This document shows positions 41,600 to 49,891 of a DNA stretch of 64,000 nt, in pieces. Where the stretch lies: positions 32,425 to 96,424 of the forward strand of contig JAHJJU010000015.1 of NCBI GenBank assembly GCA_018822805.1. The letters run 5' to 3'. A model generated the notes under the pieces. That model saw only the letters and a program-made list of their open reading frames with translations. It was not told where the DNA came from and ran no database searches. The DNA comes from a bacterium. GTDB lineage: Bacteria; Campylobacterota; Campylobacteria; Campylobacterales; Sulfurovaceae. Position 1 is the first letter of the stretch; each line of letters begins with the position of its first letter. The translations under genes and the position numbers were made by a program.

Positions 41600-43318
41600 T
41601 TACGCACCCGGAATATGCTGTCTATGCTCAACAGAATAAGTAAATGTAGGCGTTGTTAAGTTCTCAATGTACTTAATAAACTCACCTGTTTTTGAGTTGT
41701 AAATCCCAATTCTACCCGTTGTCCACTCACTTATCATTGTCCACTCACCATGATTGGCAGGTTCAGCATGAAGTAGTCTTGGAGCTACCGGCTCTTTTAC
41801 TGCTTCACCCAATTTATCAGGCATTGGCAGTAACGTCTCTTTAGAAATTTTTGAAGCCACTTCGTTTACAGGAACTTTCTCATGCTGAGTTGCATCCCAC
41901 TCTTGAAGCACTTTTTTCGTTTTAGCATCAATCAGTTGACCTTTAGTCAGACCCACTTTTATAATTTTATCCGTCTCTAACGTATCTTTATTAATTAAGT
42001 GAACTTCATTGTAACTTTCCGGTTTACCCAGTACACAGTCAGCCCACAAATATGGTGTATCGTGTGCTGTCCCAATAAAGAGTCCACCACCTGCTGTTTC
42101 CACTTTTTTAACCACTTTCCAGTTAGAATCCCAAATAACGACCGAACCAATGTTCATAGAAACGGTTGCATGAAGCTGTTTCTTTTGTCCTTTAGAGAAC
42201 CAAGATGAACCTTGACCCGGGTGTGGCTTAGATTTTTCACCGGTATGCACTTTAGCAGCCAAGTTTTTCTCTTTAAAGTCAACAATACCAATGACATCAG
42301 ACCCCTGAGAAGCAATCATATAGTATCGTCCAAAATCTTCACCCTCATCTTCATTTAAGAACGCATCATGAAGAATCTTACCGATATTAGGAACATCACC
42401 TACAATCGGGAAATCGGGTTTAGAGTAGTCGATAATATAGGTATGTCCACCATCTTTGAGTGCCATTGCAAAATATGGTCCATACGGTGTATCGGCCAAT
42501 GATGCCACTCTGCTTGGTCCAATCTGTCCATCAGGGTCAATAACACGACTGGTATCGTAGGCTTTGAGTGGCTCTAAGGTCATAGCATCACAAAGTACGG
42601 CACCACCCGGATTGTAATTCCCTGCGATGACATATTTACCATCAGGACTTACTGCCAATCCTCTTGACTCTTGACCGACCTGAACCGATGCCACAGCCGG
42701 TTGCCCAGGAGCCCCGATATCAAACATGGTTAATTTACCTGAACGAGAAATCGAGTAAGCGTATCTTGGGTTCTTTTTATTGGTTACGGTCACGTGTACG
42801 GCAAACCCTGCTTTATGTCGGCTAAGAACTTTACCTGTGGTTGAATCAATAAAGTCAACCAATGAAGCATCTCTCTCTGTTGCAAAGGTAATGTCCAGTA
42901 CCGATTTTACTTCCGTTGGTTTTGGATACTTTTTAGCCAATGCATCTACATCTGCCAATTTTGTCCATGTTTTTTTCACTTCATCCAAATCCAGCGTTAA
43001 CTCAACGGTATTTTTCCAGTCCATCAACCAGTCAACCATACCCGATGCATCATCTTTAGAGAAGCTTGAACTCCATGCCGGCATTGCCGTATTTGGAACA
43101 CCGTTCATAATCTTTTCTGCCAACATTTCTCTACTCTTTGCCTTTAAGGCATCCGGTCTTAAGTCTGAACCCACTCCCCCTTGGTGAATAGGTCCGTGAC
43201 ACCCTTGACACTCTTTTTCATAAACCTCTGCAAAGTTCATTGTTGATGAACCGGCAAAAGCAAAACTTGCTGTCAGTGCTGTAGCTGCTACGATACTTAA
43301 AAGTTTGTTTAATTTCAT
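41600..43318 (-). CDS. nirS: NirS, cytochrome cd1 nitrite reductase
   Basis: Periplasmic enzyme reducing nitrite to NO. From the ATG at 43316-43318 (signal peptide MKLNKLLSIVAATALTASFA) it has 572 residues. The N-terminal cytochrome c domain has one heme site, CQGCH (about 34-38 from the longer frame's MNFAEVYEKE), and the C-terminal eight-bladed propeller binds heme d1, with the active-site His in RHKAGFAVHV (His near 185) and LHDAFLNEDEGEDFGRYYM/KLHATVSMN-type motifs. It lies downstream of norCB with a 49-residue gene and two hairpins between. Confidence 0.95.
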   Translation of the reverse strand: MKLNKLLSIVAATALTASFAFAGSSTMNFAEVYEKECQGCHGPIHQGGVGSDLRPDALKAKSREMLAEKIMNGVPNTAMPAWSSSFSKDDASGMVDWLMDWKNTVELTLDLDEVKKTWTKLADVDALAKKYPKPTEVKSVLDITFATERDASLVDFIDSTTGKVLSRHKAGFAVHVTVTNKKNPRYAYSISRSGKLTMFDIGAPGQPAVASVQVGQESRGLAVSPDGKYVIAGNYNPGGAVLCDAMTLEPLKAYDTSRVIDPDGQIGPSRVASLADTPYGPYFAMALKDGGHTYIIDYSKPDFPIVGDVPNIGKILHDAFLNEDEGEDFGRYYMIASQGSDVIGIVDFKEKNLAAKVHTGEKSKPHPGQGSSWFSKGQKKQLHATVSMNIGSVVIWDSNWKVVKKVETAGGGLFIGTAHDTPYLWADCVLGKPESYNEVHLINKDTLETDKIIKVGLTKGQLIDAKTKKVLQEWDATQHEKVPVNEVASKISKETLLPMPDKLGEAVKEPVAPRLLHAEPANHGEWTMISEWTTGRIGIYNSKTGEFIKYIENLTTPTFTYSVEHRQHIPGA

Positions 43319-43409
43319 TTTATGCTCCTTTGTACTAAATATTCTTTTTAAATTTAAGTCCATTTAGATAAAATCACCCTGTCTATTTACTAGACGACAC
43401 TTATTAAAG

Positions 43410-43429
43410 TGGGGCTACGCAAAGCCCCA
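43410..43429. terminator. Hairpin between the 49-residue gene and nirS
   Basis: TGGGGCT-acgcaa-AGCCCCA with a T-run on the plus-strand side. All nearby genes read on the minus strand, where there is no T-run, so it may act as an RNA stabiliser or processing hairpin 92 bp before nirS rather than a true terminator. Confidence 0.4.
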
Positions 43430-43444
43430 TTTTTACACTTCACA

Positions 43445-43594
43445 CTATTTATTCAACTTCTTTTTTTCCTGTTTATAAATCCAGAACATCGGCAAAATAA
43501 TCACCGTATGCAAAAAGATAGTTAGGGTTAAAGGTCCCTGATTAAGCCAACCAAAAAAACTTGGCACCAAATCCGTAAATGGTTCAAAAAACAT
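43445..43594 (-). CDS. Small membrane protein (49 residues) between norB and nirS
   Basis: Start ATG at 43592-43594 after a GGAG site (AAAGGAGACAAA). One hydrophobic helix (residues 20-40, LTLTIFLHTVIILPMFWIY) with an acidic/aromatic N-terminus (MFFEPFTDLVPSFFGWL) and a Lys-rich end (KQEKKKLNK). No family recognised; size and shape recall small subunits of membrane oxidoreductases. It lies in the 357-bp stretch between nirS and norB, along with a hairpin and a REP pair. Confidence 0.6.
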   Translation of the reverse strand: MFFEPFTDLVPSFFGWLNQGPLTLTIFLHTVIILPMFWIYKQEKKKLNK

Positions 43595-43620
43595 TTTGTC
43601 TCCTTTATGTTAAAATAAAT

Positions 43621-43647
43621 GTAGGGGTAAACCCATGTGTTTACCCC
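43621..43647 (+). repeat. REP-like palindrome R6a
   Basis: GTAG head, then GGGGTAAAC-ccatgt-GTTTACCCC. Inverted partner of R6b, six bases away. Confidence 0.75.
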
Positions 43648-43652
43648 ATATA

Positions 43653-43679
43653 GGGCAACCACACGGGGATTGCCCCTAC
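43653..43679 (-). repeat. REP-like palindrome R6b; GTAG head is the norB stop
   Basis: GGGCAACC-acacgg-GGATTGCCC followed by CTAC, with one bulged base. On the minus strand the head gives the TAG stop of norB (43676-43678). Confidence 0.75.
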
Positions 43680-45115
43680 GCCTCGGTAGCTTTGGCTCGT
43701 TTACCAATGGTCAACATATCAACCAGTAGGTAAACAAATCCAACAAAGGTTACCACACCCATAATGGCTCTCCAAAGCTGTGCTTGAACATACCAAGGAA
43801 GATTCTGTGCTGTAAAGAAAGCATCCCATGTTCCACCGAGTTCAGCTCTCTCAACTAAGACCTGCTCATAACCGGCAATGGTCAAGGCCACCGTCATACC
43901 CACAACCCCCAAGGTAATCAATGTAATCGCCATCTTAGAGTTAAAGGTTGCTTTCATTTGTTTCACACCATAGGCTTTTTGAACACCAAAGTACATCATA
44001 CCTATTAAAATCGTCGCATAAGCTCCAAAAAATGCCAAGTGACCATGAGCTGCTGTAAACTGTGTACCGTGGGTATAGATATTGACTTGTGGTAATGTGT
44101 GGAAGAATCCCCATATACCGGCACCCAAAAAGTTTCCAAACGCATTGGTCACTATCCATGCCATCGCAGGTCCATTGGTAATCACGTTACCTGATTTACC
44201 TTGTGCTTTGGCAATACCCTGTTCTTTACCCCAATCATAAAGGACATGAACAAACATCGCAACAAGTGGTACAGGTTCAAGTGCAGAGAACAACGCTCCA
44301 ATCTCCCACCAGTACTCAGGTGTACCGATCCAGAAGTAGTGGTGACCCATACCAAGAATCCCTGAACCAAAGAGCATCAACACTTCAATCCATAACCACA
44401 TCTCAACAATCTCACGTTTGGCACCAATCAATCGAATCAAGGCAAACGCAGCCAAAGTACCAACAAATACTTCCCATGTTGCTTCAACCCAAAGGTGTAT
44501 TACCCACCACCACCAGAATTGATCCATAGAGATATTATCGGTATAAACCATACCGGCCAAGTAGAGACCAGCCAGAGCCAACAAGTCAGCAACCATAACG
44601 GTCATAATACCTGTCTTTTTACCTGCCATGTACGTTGCAAAGACATTGTAATAAAAGACCAAGACCACAACGACAATACCGATATCTGCCCATCTTGGAG
44701 CTTCAATGTACTCACGACCTTCATTAATCAGCCATAAGGTACTCTCGGTACCAGCACCCACTTGAACAAAGATATAGACCAGTACAACCACCGTAACAGC
44801 TGCTGTCAAGATCCAAAATGCCAACTTACCAAGACCAATCGCCACACCTTCGTGTCCTGTCTCATCGGTTAACATAAAGTAAACTGAACCAATCATCGCA
44901 TAGAGCATCCATACCACCAAGGCATTGATGTGTACCATACGGGCAACAGAGAAATCGAACAGTTCAAACAAGAAACCAGGCGCTAAAAACTGAATCGCAG
45001 CGATAAGCCCCATAAGCAGTTGAGCACCAAAGAGTATAATGGCTACTCTAAAATACATCATTCCTAATTTTTGACCCTCATTGGTCAAATGATTTGCTTT
45101 TATACTACTTAGCAT
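43676..45115 (-). CDS. norB: NorB, nitric oxide reductase catalytic subunit (cNor)
   Basis: Inner-membrane heme b/non-heme iron enzyme reducing NO to N2O. From ATG 45113-45115 (AGGAG upstream) it has 479 residues and twelve helices. Histidine ligands are visible in ARMVHINALVVWML, the active-site HLWVEATWEVFVG, GMGHHYFWIGTP and HGTQFTAAHGHLAFFGAY. It overlaps norC by 11 bases. The reading frame ends inside REP element R6b. A longer frame (to 45166) is inside norC and rejected. Confidence 0.95.
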   Translation of the reverse strand: MLSSIKANHLTNEGQKLGMMYFRVAIILFGAQLLMGLIAAIQFLAPGFLFELFDFSVARMVHINALVVWMLYAMIGSVYFMLTDETGHEGVAIGLGKLAFWILTAAVTVVVLVYIFVQVGAGTESTLWLINEGREYIEAPRWADIGIVVVVLVFYYNVFATYMAGKKTGIMTVMVADLLALAGLYLAGMVYTDNISMDQFWWWWVIHLWVEATWEVFVGTLAAFALIRLIGAKREIVEMWLWIEVLMLFGSGILGMGHHYFWIGTPEYWWEIGALFSALEPVPLVAMFVHVLYDWGKEQGIAKAQGKSGNVITNGPAMAWIVTNAFGNFLGAGIWGFFHTLPQVNIYTHGTQFTAAHGHLAFFGAYATILIGMMYFGVQKAYGVKQMKATFNSKMAITLITLGVVGMTVALTIAGYEQVLVERAELGGTWDAFFTAQNLPWYVQAQLWRAIMGVVTFVGFVYLLVDMLTIGKRAKATEA

Positions 45116-45761
45116 TTGTTGTTCCCTCCTCTTTACCAAAGTTTCTTGGGAAACCATTGGTATCAATACTACTCATGTGTTTTAAGAATGCCACCAAACC
45201 TTTTGCTTCATCAGCTGTAATTCCAAGATCCGGCATCATACGTGCATGAGTTGGGTACTGTGAAGGGTGCTGTAAAAACTCAGCCATCGCTTCCTCTTTT
45301 GTACTCTTCCCTGTCATACCTTGCAGTGCTCCACCGTCTGCCCATGCCGGGTCTAACCACGCTTTGGTTAGGTCAGGAGCATAGTAAGCACCGTTACCCA
45401 ACAGTGTATGGCAGTTCATACAGTTTTTTGCTTGTGAAGTAAGTTTTCCAAGATGCAACAAATCTTCTGCCTCTGTAACACTCCACTCTTTACCGAAAAA
45501 TGGCTCTTTTTCTCCAATAACCGGTACCTCATGTCCTCTTTTTGTACTCATTTCATAACCAATTTGATAGTTGATTACCGTGGGTCCTGGAACCCGTTTT
45601 GTGACCCCATTTTTAAGGTCAGTATCGGTACCCATTGAAATTTGACCCAGTGTGTCAAAAGTTAACCAAATAAGTAATATAGATGCAAATCCTGTTACCC
45701 ATGCAGCCGATCTACGCCAAAACGGTATGCTTGTCCATACGGATAAATTCTCGTTTTCCAT
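45105..45761 (-). CDS. norC: NorC, nitric oxide reductase cytochrome c subunit
   Basis: Membrane-anchored cytochrome c that feeds electrons to NorB. 218 residues: one N-terminal helix (about 20-40), then a periplasmic domain with heme site CMNCH (about 114-118) in NCMNCHTLLGNGAYYAPDLT, a conserved NorC region, and a Met ligand in ARMMPDLG. It overlaps norB and starts nine bases after the upstream membrane gene. Slightly longer than classical NorC (about 150), owing to an insert before the heme. Confidence 0.95.
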   Translation of the reverse strand: MENENLSVWTSIPFWRRSAAWVTGFASILLIWLTFDTLGQISMGTDTDLKNGVTKRVPGPTVINYQIGYEMSTKRGHEVPVIGEKEPFFGKEWSVTEAEDLLHLGKLTSQAKNCMNCHTLLGNGAYYAPDLTKAWLDPAWADGGALQGMTGKSTKEEAMAEFLQHPSQYPTHARMMPDLGITADEAKGLVAFLKHMSSIDTNGFPRNFGKEEGTTNAK

Positions 45762-45770
45762 GTCTCCTCC

Positions 45771-46115
45771 TTAGTTTTTTTCTGTCTTATTTTGCTCTTC
45801 ATATCTGTTCGCAGAATCTTCTATAAGTTTAAAGTAGAGATGAGGAATAAACAGATACGCCATCATCGTCACCATCAATACTTTAGTGGTAAAAGGTTCA
45901 CTTTGAATCATAATCGAGAGATCATATAAACAGTATGTTTGTAATGCCCAAAACAGATAACCAAAATTCATCCATCTTTTGGAAAAAAAATCCATCTTTG
46001 CCAATGTAATTGTTGCAGCATACGCCACACCAAAAACCAAAACAAGGGTTGAGACAATAAAGATAGGTAGAAACATATCTACAGCAATCTCAGGTCGTAC
46101 AATGAGTTCTTCCAT
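45771..46115 (-). CDS. Small membrane protein upstream of norCB
   Basis: 114 residues from the ATG at 46113-46115, with three hydrophobic segments (about 16-38, 50-70, 78-98). A longer frame (to 46196) passes through the FNR-type box, so it is rejected. No named family recognised; some norCB clusters carry small extra membrane subunits in this place. As first gene of the operon (box 68 bp upstream) it is made with NorCB and NirS. Assembly or stability factor is the best guess. Confidence 0.65.
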   Translation of the reverse strand: MEELIVRPEIAVDMFLPIFIVSTLVLVFGVAYAATITLAKMDFFSKRWMNFGYLFWALQTYCLYDLSIMIQSEPFTTKVLMVTMMAYLFIPHLYFKLIEDSANRYEEQNKTEKN

Positions 46116-46182
46116 AAAGAATCCTTTTGAATATCTATTTTTTAAGCATGAGGTATTATTACAATTTGAGTGTGAAAAAGGA

Positions 46183-46196
46183 TTGATGTGTATCAA
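46183..46196. promoter_or_regulatory. FNR-type box before the nor-nir operon
   Basis: TTGATGTGTATCAA, perfect TTGAT-N4-ATCAA. Confidence 0.7.
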
Positions 46197-46265
46197 CTTT
46201 ATAAAAAAACTTTTTTTAATGATATTTTATAATTACAAATTATAGTGTGAAGTGTCGCCGGACGT

Positions 46266-46631
46266 CTATTTTACAAGACATCTAGCAGAGTGAAAAGGGC
46301 GAGAATAATTTGGTGAGGTAAAGATATCACCTTCTAGTGACCAATCTCTACTTTTGTCTATATCAATAGACTGTGCAACTTTTCTGGTGGCACGGCTTTC
46401 ACAAATAATGGTTTTCCCCTCATTAAAAGCTGTTTTTACCTTAGACATTCTGTCCGTCGTCAATTTAAAATGTAAGCCAATTGCCAATGCTAAAAAAATT
46501 GTAACACCGAGCATCCCTTTTTTAATTGCCGTTCGGGTAAAAAAAGGTCGAGTGGTCACAAACAGCGTCACGGACAAAATAACAAAAGCAATAACAAGGT
46601 ATCCACCTTCTAGTTCTAAAAAATTTTCCAT
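46266..46631 (-). CDS. Uncharacterised two-helix membrane protein
   Basis: 121 residues from the ATG at 46629-46631. Two helices (about 9-27 and 37-55) are followed by a soluble domain of about 65 residues with two Cys (IICESRATRKVAQ and HSARCLVK), perhaps a disulfide or ligand pair, and the stretch SIDIDKSRDWSLEGDIFTSPNYSRPFHSARC. No family recognised. It shares a divergent FNR-type box with the small secreted protein at 46759, next to nor and nap genes. Confidence 0.6.
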   Translation of the reverse strand: MENFLELEGGYLVIAFVILSVTLFVTTRPFFTRTAIKKGMLGVTIFLALAIGLHFKLTTDRMSKVKTAFNEGKTIICESRATRKVAQSIDIDKSRDWSLEGDIFTSPNYSRPFHSARCLVK

Positions 46632-46690
46632 AACAATAACTCCTAATTTTAGATAATTAAAAATAGTAACACAATAAAGTAGGTGCACCA

Positions 46691-46704
46691 TTGACATACA
46701 TCAA
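46691..46704. promoter_or_regulatory. FNR-type box between two uncharacterised genes
   Basis: TTGACATACATCAA, 60 bp before 46631 (minus) and 55 bp before 46759 (plus). Confidence 0.65.
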
Positions 46705-46758
46705 CCCAATACTACGTAAAATAATTTATACTGATAAAAATAAAAAGTGAGAAAAAAT

Positions 46759-47133
46759 ATGAAAAAGTATCTACTTATTGCCCTAAGTCTTGGTTTTGCA
46801 TTTATTGCGTTTACTGCTTTTCAACAAGCCAAACCCACAGCTAAAAATGCTCCTATCTATCAAGCCATAAAAAATTACTCTCCCTACTATATAGACAAAC
46901 GATTCGGAGGTCTTCAGATACTGAGTAAAAGTGATGAAGCATTTAAAGAAAAACCTAACAATATGGAAGTGTTTCATCGTTTAGATACCTTGGAAAAAAA
47001 TTGGGGAAAAGAGCATATGAAAGTCATTAACAATGAGCTTCTAATTTTTAATAAGAGTGGTGCCCAAATTGCAAAACTTCCTATTGAAACCCAAGAAGAT
47101 AGTAACTTTGTACATAATTTTTACGGAATATAA
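46759..47133 (+). CDS. Uncharacterised secreted protein under an FNR-type box
   Basis: 124 residues from the ATG at 46759 (a GTG 12 bases earlier is less likely). Signal peptide or anchor (MKKYLLIALSLGFAFIAFTA), then a small periplasmic domain with NYSPYYIDKRFGGLQILSKSDEAF and a strand-rich end. No family recognised. It is followed after two bases by a 63-residue membrane protein, so the two are probably co-made and may act together. Confidence 0.65.
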   Translation: MKKYLLIALSLGFAFIAFTAFQQAKPTAKNAPIYQAIKNYSPYYIDKRFGGLQILSKSDEAFKEKPNNMEVFHRLDTLEKNWGKEHMKVINNELLIFNKSGAQIAKLPIETQEDSNFVHNFYGI

Positions 47134-47135
47134 TC

Positions 47136-47327
47136 ATGACAGCTACAATAATGACCTTGATTTTCTCTGTAGTTATGCTCATGTTCATGGCATTTCCTGC
47201 CATGAAGATTGTAGAGTGGTTAAACAATAAAAAAGAGCTTTCTCATAAAATCCAAAACAGTTTAACGATTGTGCTTACCATTGTATTGTCACTCATGATA
47301 GGTCTCTTTTTAGAGACCTCGTTTTAA
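47136..47327 (+). CDS. Small two-helix membrane protein
   Basis: 63 residues with hydrophobic segments about 4-26 and 42-60 separated by a charged loop (EWLNNKKELSHKIQ). No family recognised. Co-transcribed with the secreted protein upstream; converges with napD 12 bp away. Confidence 0.6.
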   Translation: MTATIMTLIFSVVMLMFMAFPAMKIVEWLNNKKELSHKIQNSLTIVLTIVLSLMIGLFLETSF

Positions 47328-47339
47328 TAAACAGAAATA

Positions 47340-47687
47340 TTAAAATCTTTTTTTCAAATCCCCATGATACACAATATCTTTGGGGTGAATTGTCTCGTCA
47401 TTAAGCATTGCAGGAACCTCATCAGTAAACTCTAGCTTATCGCGTTCTTGTTCTAGCTCCTCTTGATACGTCATCATCATATCGGCTGCAATGACATGAG
47501 GAAGTTCTTGGATTTTAACCAGTTTGGCAATCTCCTCTTCAACACCTTCACCCTCAACAGTGACAATTATTTTACCTTGAGAGGCATCATGTAGATGATA
47601 GTCACAAAAATCAGAATCCTTAAAAAGATCCACAAGTTCTTCTATGTATTCTGCTCTAGCTTGTACTACTATACTTGAAATATTCAT
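47340..47687 (-). CDS. napD: NapD, NapA signal-peptide chaperone
   Basis: Cytoplasmic chaperone that binds the twin-arginine leader of NapA. 115 residues from the ATG at 47685-47687. The ferredoxin-like NapD fold is seen in NISSIVVQARAEYIEEL, GKIIVTVEGEG and the LPHVIAADMMMTYQE strand. The C-terminal 30 residues are an acidic extension typical of epsilonproteobacterial NapD. Last gene of the nap operon. The frame upstream of 47687 belongs to napL's tail region and is rejected. Confidence 0.88.
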   Translation of the reverse strand: MNISSIVVQARAEYIEELVDLFKDSDFCDYHLHDASQGKIIVTVEGEGVEEEIAKLVKIQELPHVIAADMMMTYQEELEQERDKLEFTDEVPAMLNDETIHPKDIVYHGDLKKRF

Positions 47688-47724
47688 TTTTTTTCCTTTA
47701 ATTGTATTTAGGGTAACCTTATGG

Positions 47725-48804
47725 TTATGGCAGTTGCCATAACATGATAAACTCATCATCACTAGCACTAGCAATATTCCGATTATCTCTAAATCGTATC
47801 GCATTTAGTGTTGATTTTTGTCCACTTAGCAGATAGGCTTCTTTACTACTATCCGTCGTATCTATTACCAACAGTTCATTCTCTTCGTTAAGCGTAAACG
47901 CAGCTCTACTCCCATCCGGGCTTAAAGCACCTGCATAAATCAAAAACTTTGCTTGAAGTACTTTAAAAGTATTGGTTTGTAGATTATATAGTGCTCCAAT
48001 ACTGTCCTGCCCACAAGAGAGTACCAAGTTATCGTGTATAGCAACTTTATAACTTTTATCCTTATTGGCTCCTTGAATGACACTTTTGAGTTGACCGTTT
48101 TTGGTATCAACGAGATAGATGATACCTGATTCACATCCAACTACTACTTGAGTTTTATCGTGACTAAGTGCCATATCTGCAAAAGAAGATTCGCTTAGCT
48201 TGGTTCGATATATCTGCTTGTTCTGCTTGATATCATAAGCCATCAGTTCATTGCTAAGCAGTCCCAATAAAAGAGTATCATTATCAATAAAACGTACTTT
48301 AATAATCATCAAACCAGAATCCAATCCTGTTATCTGATGCAATGTTTTATTTTCATATAGATAAAGCTGCTTTTGCACTCCTTTATAGGAGCTAAGTATA
48401 ACGATTTTTTCCTCCGTTTTATCGATAGAATAAACTGTCGGAACCATCTCTTTATTATAAATATCATCATGAAACGATGGAATTTTTATACTCTCCACTA
48501 TCTTATACGATTCAAGATCAAAAACATCAACACTTCCACCATCTGTCGCTGCATACAATTTATTGTTTTCTAACAATATATCTTTTACATTTCCACCGGC
48601 TTTGAGCATTTTGTAAGGTTTTACTTTAATGAGTCTGTTCCCTTTACTGTACAACTCACCATTGGTTCTAAACTTTGGTGTCGTATAGGTTGGCTTTTCC
48701 TCTTCAATAACCTCTTGTTTGATTTCAATAAGCTTAGACTCTTGCTTATCATCACTACACCCAAACAATAGAAACAGTATAAACAGTAAAGATATTTTTT
48801 TCAT
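47725..48804 (-). CDS. napL: NapL, periplasmic propeller lipoprotein of the nap operon
   Basis: NapL is found in epsilonproteobacterial nap operons; its role is unclear and deletion has mild effects in Wolinella. 359 residues from the ATG at 48802-48804: lipoprotein signal (LLFGC, Cys about 16), a linker, then a WD40-like propeller (YAATDGGSVDVFDLES, VVGCESGIIYLVDTKNG, SASDDEFIMLWQLP). Its ATG shares one base with the napF stop (TGATG). Confidence 0.85.
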   Translation of the reverse strand: MKKISLLFILFLLFGCSDDKQESKLIEIKQEVIEEEKPTYTTPKFRTNGELYSKGNRLIKVKPYKMLKAGGNVKDILLENNKLYAATDGGSVDVFDLESYKIVESIKIPSFHDDIYNKEMVPTVYSIDKTEEKIVILSSYKGVQKQLYLYENKTLHQITGLDSGLMIIKVRFIDNDTLLLGLLSNELMAYDIKQNKQIYRTKLSESSFADMALSHDKTQVVVGCESGIIYLVDTKNGQLKSVIQGANKDKSYKVAIHDNLVLSCGQDSIGALYNLQTNTFKVLQAKFLIYAGALSPDGSRAAFTLNEENELLVIDTTDSSKEAYLLSGQKSTLNAIRFRDNRNIASASDDEFIMLWQLP

Positions 48805-49292
48805 CAACTTACTCCTTGAATGGTTATGGCATCTACAGGACAGACCCCAATACAATAACCACAATTGGTACATCTTTCTTCATCAATTTCAGGACGAAAG
48901 AGCCCTAAAAAATTTATAGCATCATCAACACAAGGATCTTTACATGAAAAACACATGGTTTGATGCCAACTTAAACATTTTAATACATTTATCTCTACTT
49001 TGGCTTGAATATAGGTCAACTCTTGGTTTAAAAACTCTTCCGGACACGCTTCAAAACAATCGTCACAGAAAGTACACCCCTGCTTGTCAAATACCAAATA
49101 GGGAACCCCCTCTTTATCAAGTTTAATGATCTCTTGTTCACAAACATTAACACAAGACTTTGTTTCACATGCAGTGCAATGTTTCTGAAAAAGTGACACA
49201 TCATCACAATAAGGAAGTCGAATTTTTTTTGCTACACTCTCTCCACGTTTTGGGGAGAGAAATGTAAACAAGTCACGTCTGGATGTAGCCAT
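48804..49292 (-). CDS. napF: NapF, cytoplasmic ferredoxin of the Nap system
   Basis: 162 residues with three to four iron-sulfur motifs: CTACETKSCVNVCE (about 37-50), CTFCDDCFEACP, CFSCKDPCVDDA, and CTNCGYCIGVCPVDAITI at the end. NapF helps maturation or electron supply of NapA on the cytoplasmic side. The N-terminus TSRRDLFTFLSP resembles but is not a functional Tat leader. Overlaps napB by one base and napL by one base. Confidence 0.9.
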   Translation of the reverse strand: MATSRRDLFTFLSPKRGESVAKKIRLPYCDDVSLFQKHCTACETKSCVNVCEQEIIKLDKEGVPYLVFDKQGCTFCDDCFEACPEEFLNQELTYIQAKVEINVLKCLSWHQTMCFSCKDPCVDDAINFLGLFRPEIDEERCTNCGYCIGVCPVDAITIQGVS

Positions 49293-49849
49293 TATTTTAG
49301 TGTATCTTTACCAATATTAATGGTCTCTGCTAAATTAGAACCTTTCTTCTCAGCATCACTTTGGAAATCAGGCGTAAACTCATTTTTTACCAATGGTTTT
49401 GTCTCTGACTGTGGAGCATGACATTGCGAACAGTTAAATCGTGCCCCTGCCAATGTTGGTAAATCTTTTTGATCTGCTGATCTTAAATCTTTATAGTGCG
49501 ATGCAGGAATGGCTGTAAGATTTGGCATACCTGCTTTCATTCCTTCGGCATTGGCTTTATCATGACAACTTAGACACTGATTGTTTTTAATCGTAATGGG
49601 TAACATCCCCTCTACATCATGAGGAATCATCGGTGGAGCATTCGTAAAAGCTCGCTCAATCTTGGTTGACGTACCGGTTGCATCTTTACCGTACTTGGTC
49701 TGATCACCTACCGTCTCGTTACCTTCACTATAAAGATCCGTTTTTCTAAGACCCAACTCTTTTTCAGTTTCATTACTTTTTGTCTCTGCGTACCCTATTG
49801 AAATTAGAGCAAACAAAGCACAAGTAATTATTAGACTTTTTTTCATCAT
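49292..49849 (-). CDS. napB: NapB, diheme cytochrome c subunit of periplasmic nitrate reductase
   Basis: Small periplasmic subunit carrying electrons to NapA. 185 residues with a signal peptide (about 1-21) and two heme sites, CLSCH (near 93) and CSQCH (near 139), with the upstream family motifs PPMIPHDVEGM and His ligands in IPASHYKDLR. Standard NapB apart from a short Lys/Glu linker after the signal. Confidence 0.93.
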   Translation of the reverse strand: MMKKSLIITCALFALISIGYAETKSNETEKELGLRKTDLYSEGNETVGDQTKYGKDATGTSTKIERAFTNAPPMIPHDVEGMLPITIKNNQCLSCHDKANAEGMKAGMPNLTAIPASHYKDLRSADQKDLPTLAGARFNCSQCHAPQSETKPLVKNEFTPDFQSDAEKKGSNLAETINIGKDTLK

Positions 49850-49891
49850 TATTCTCTCCTTTGGTTTTCATTTATGTCTTATTTACAAATA

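Noticed and set aside
43410..43429. Rho-independent terminator on the plus strand
   Set aside because: A T-run follows on the plus strand, but no plus-strand gene lies upstream; kept only as a hairpin.
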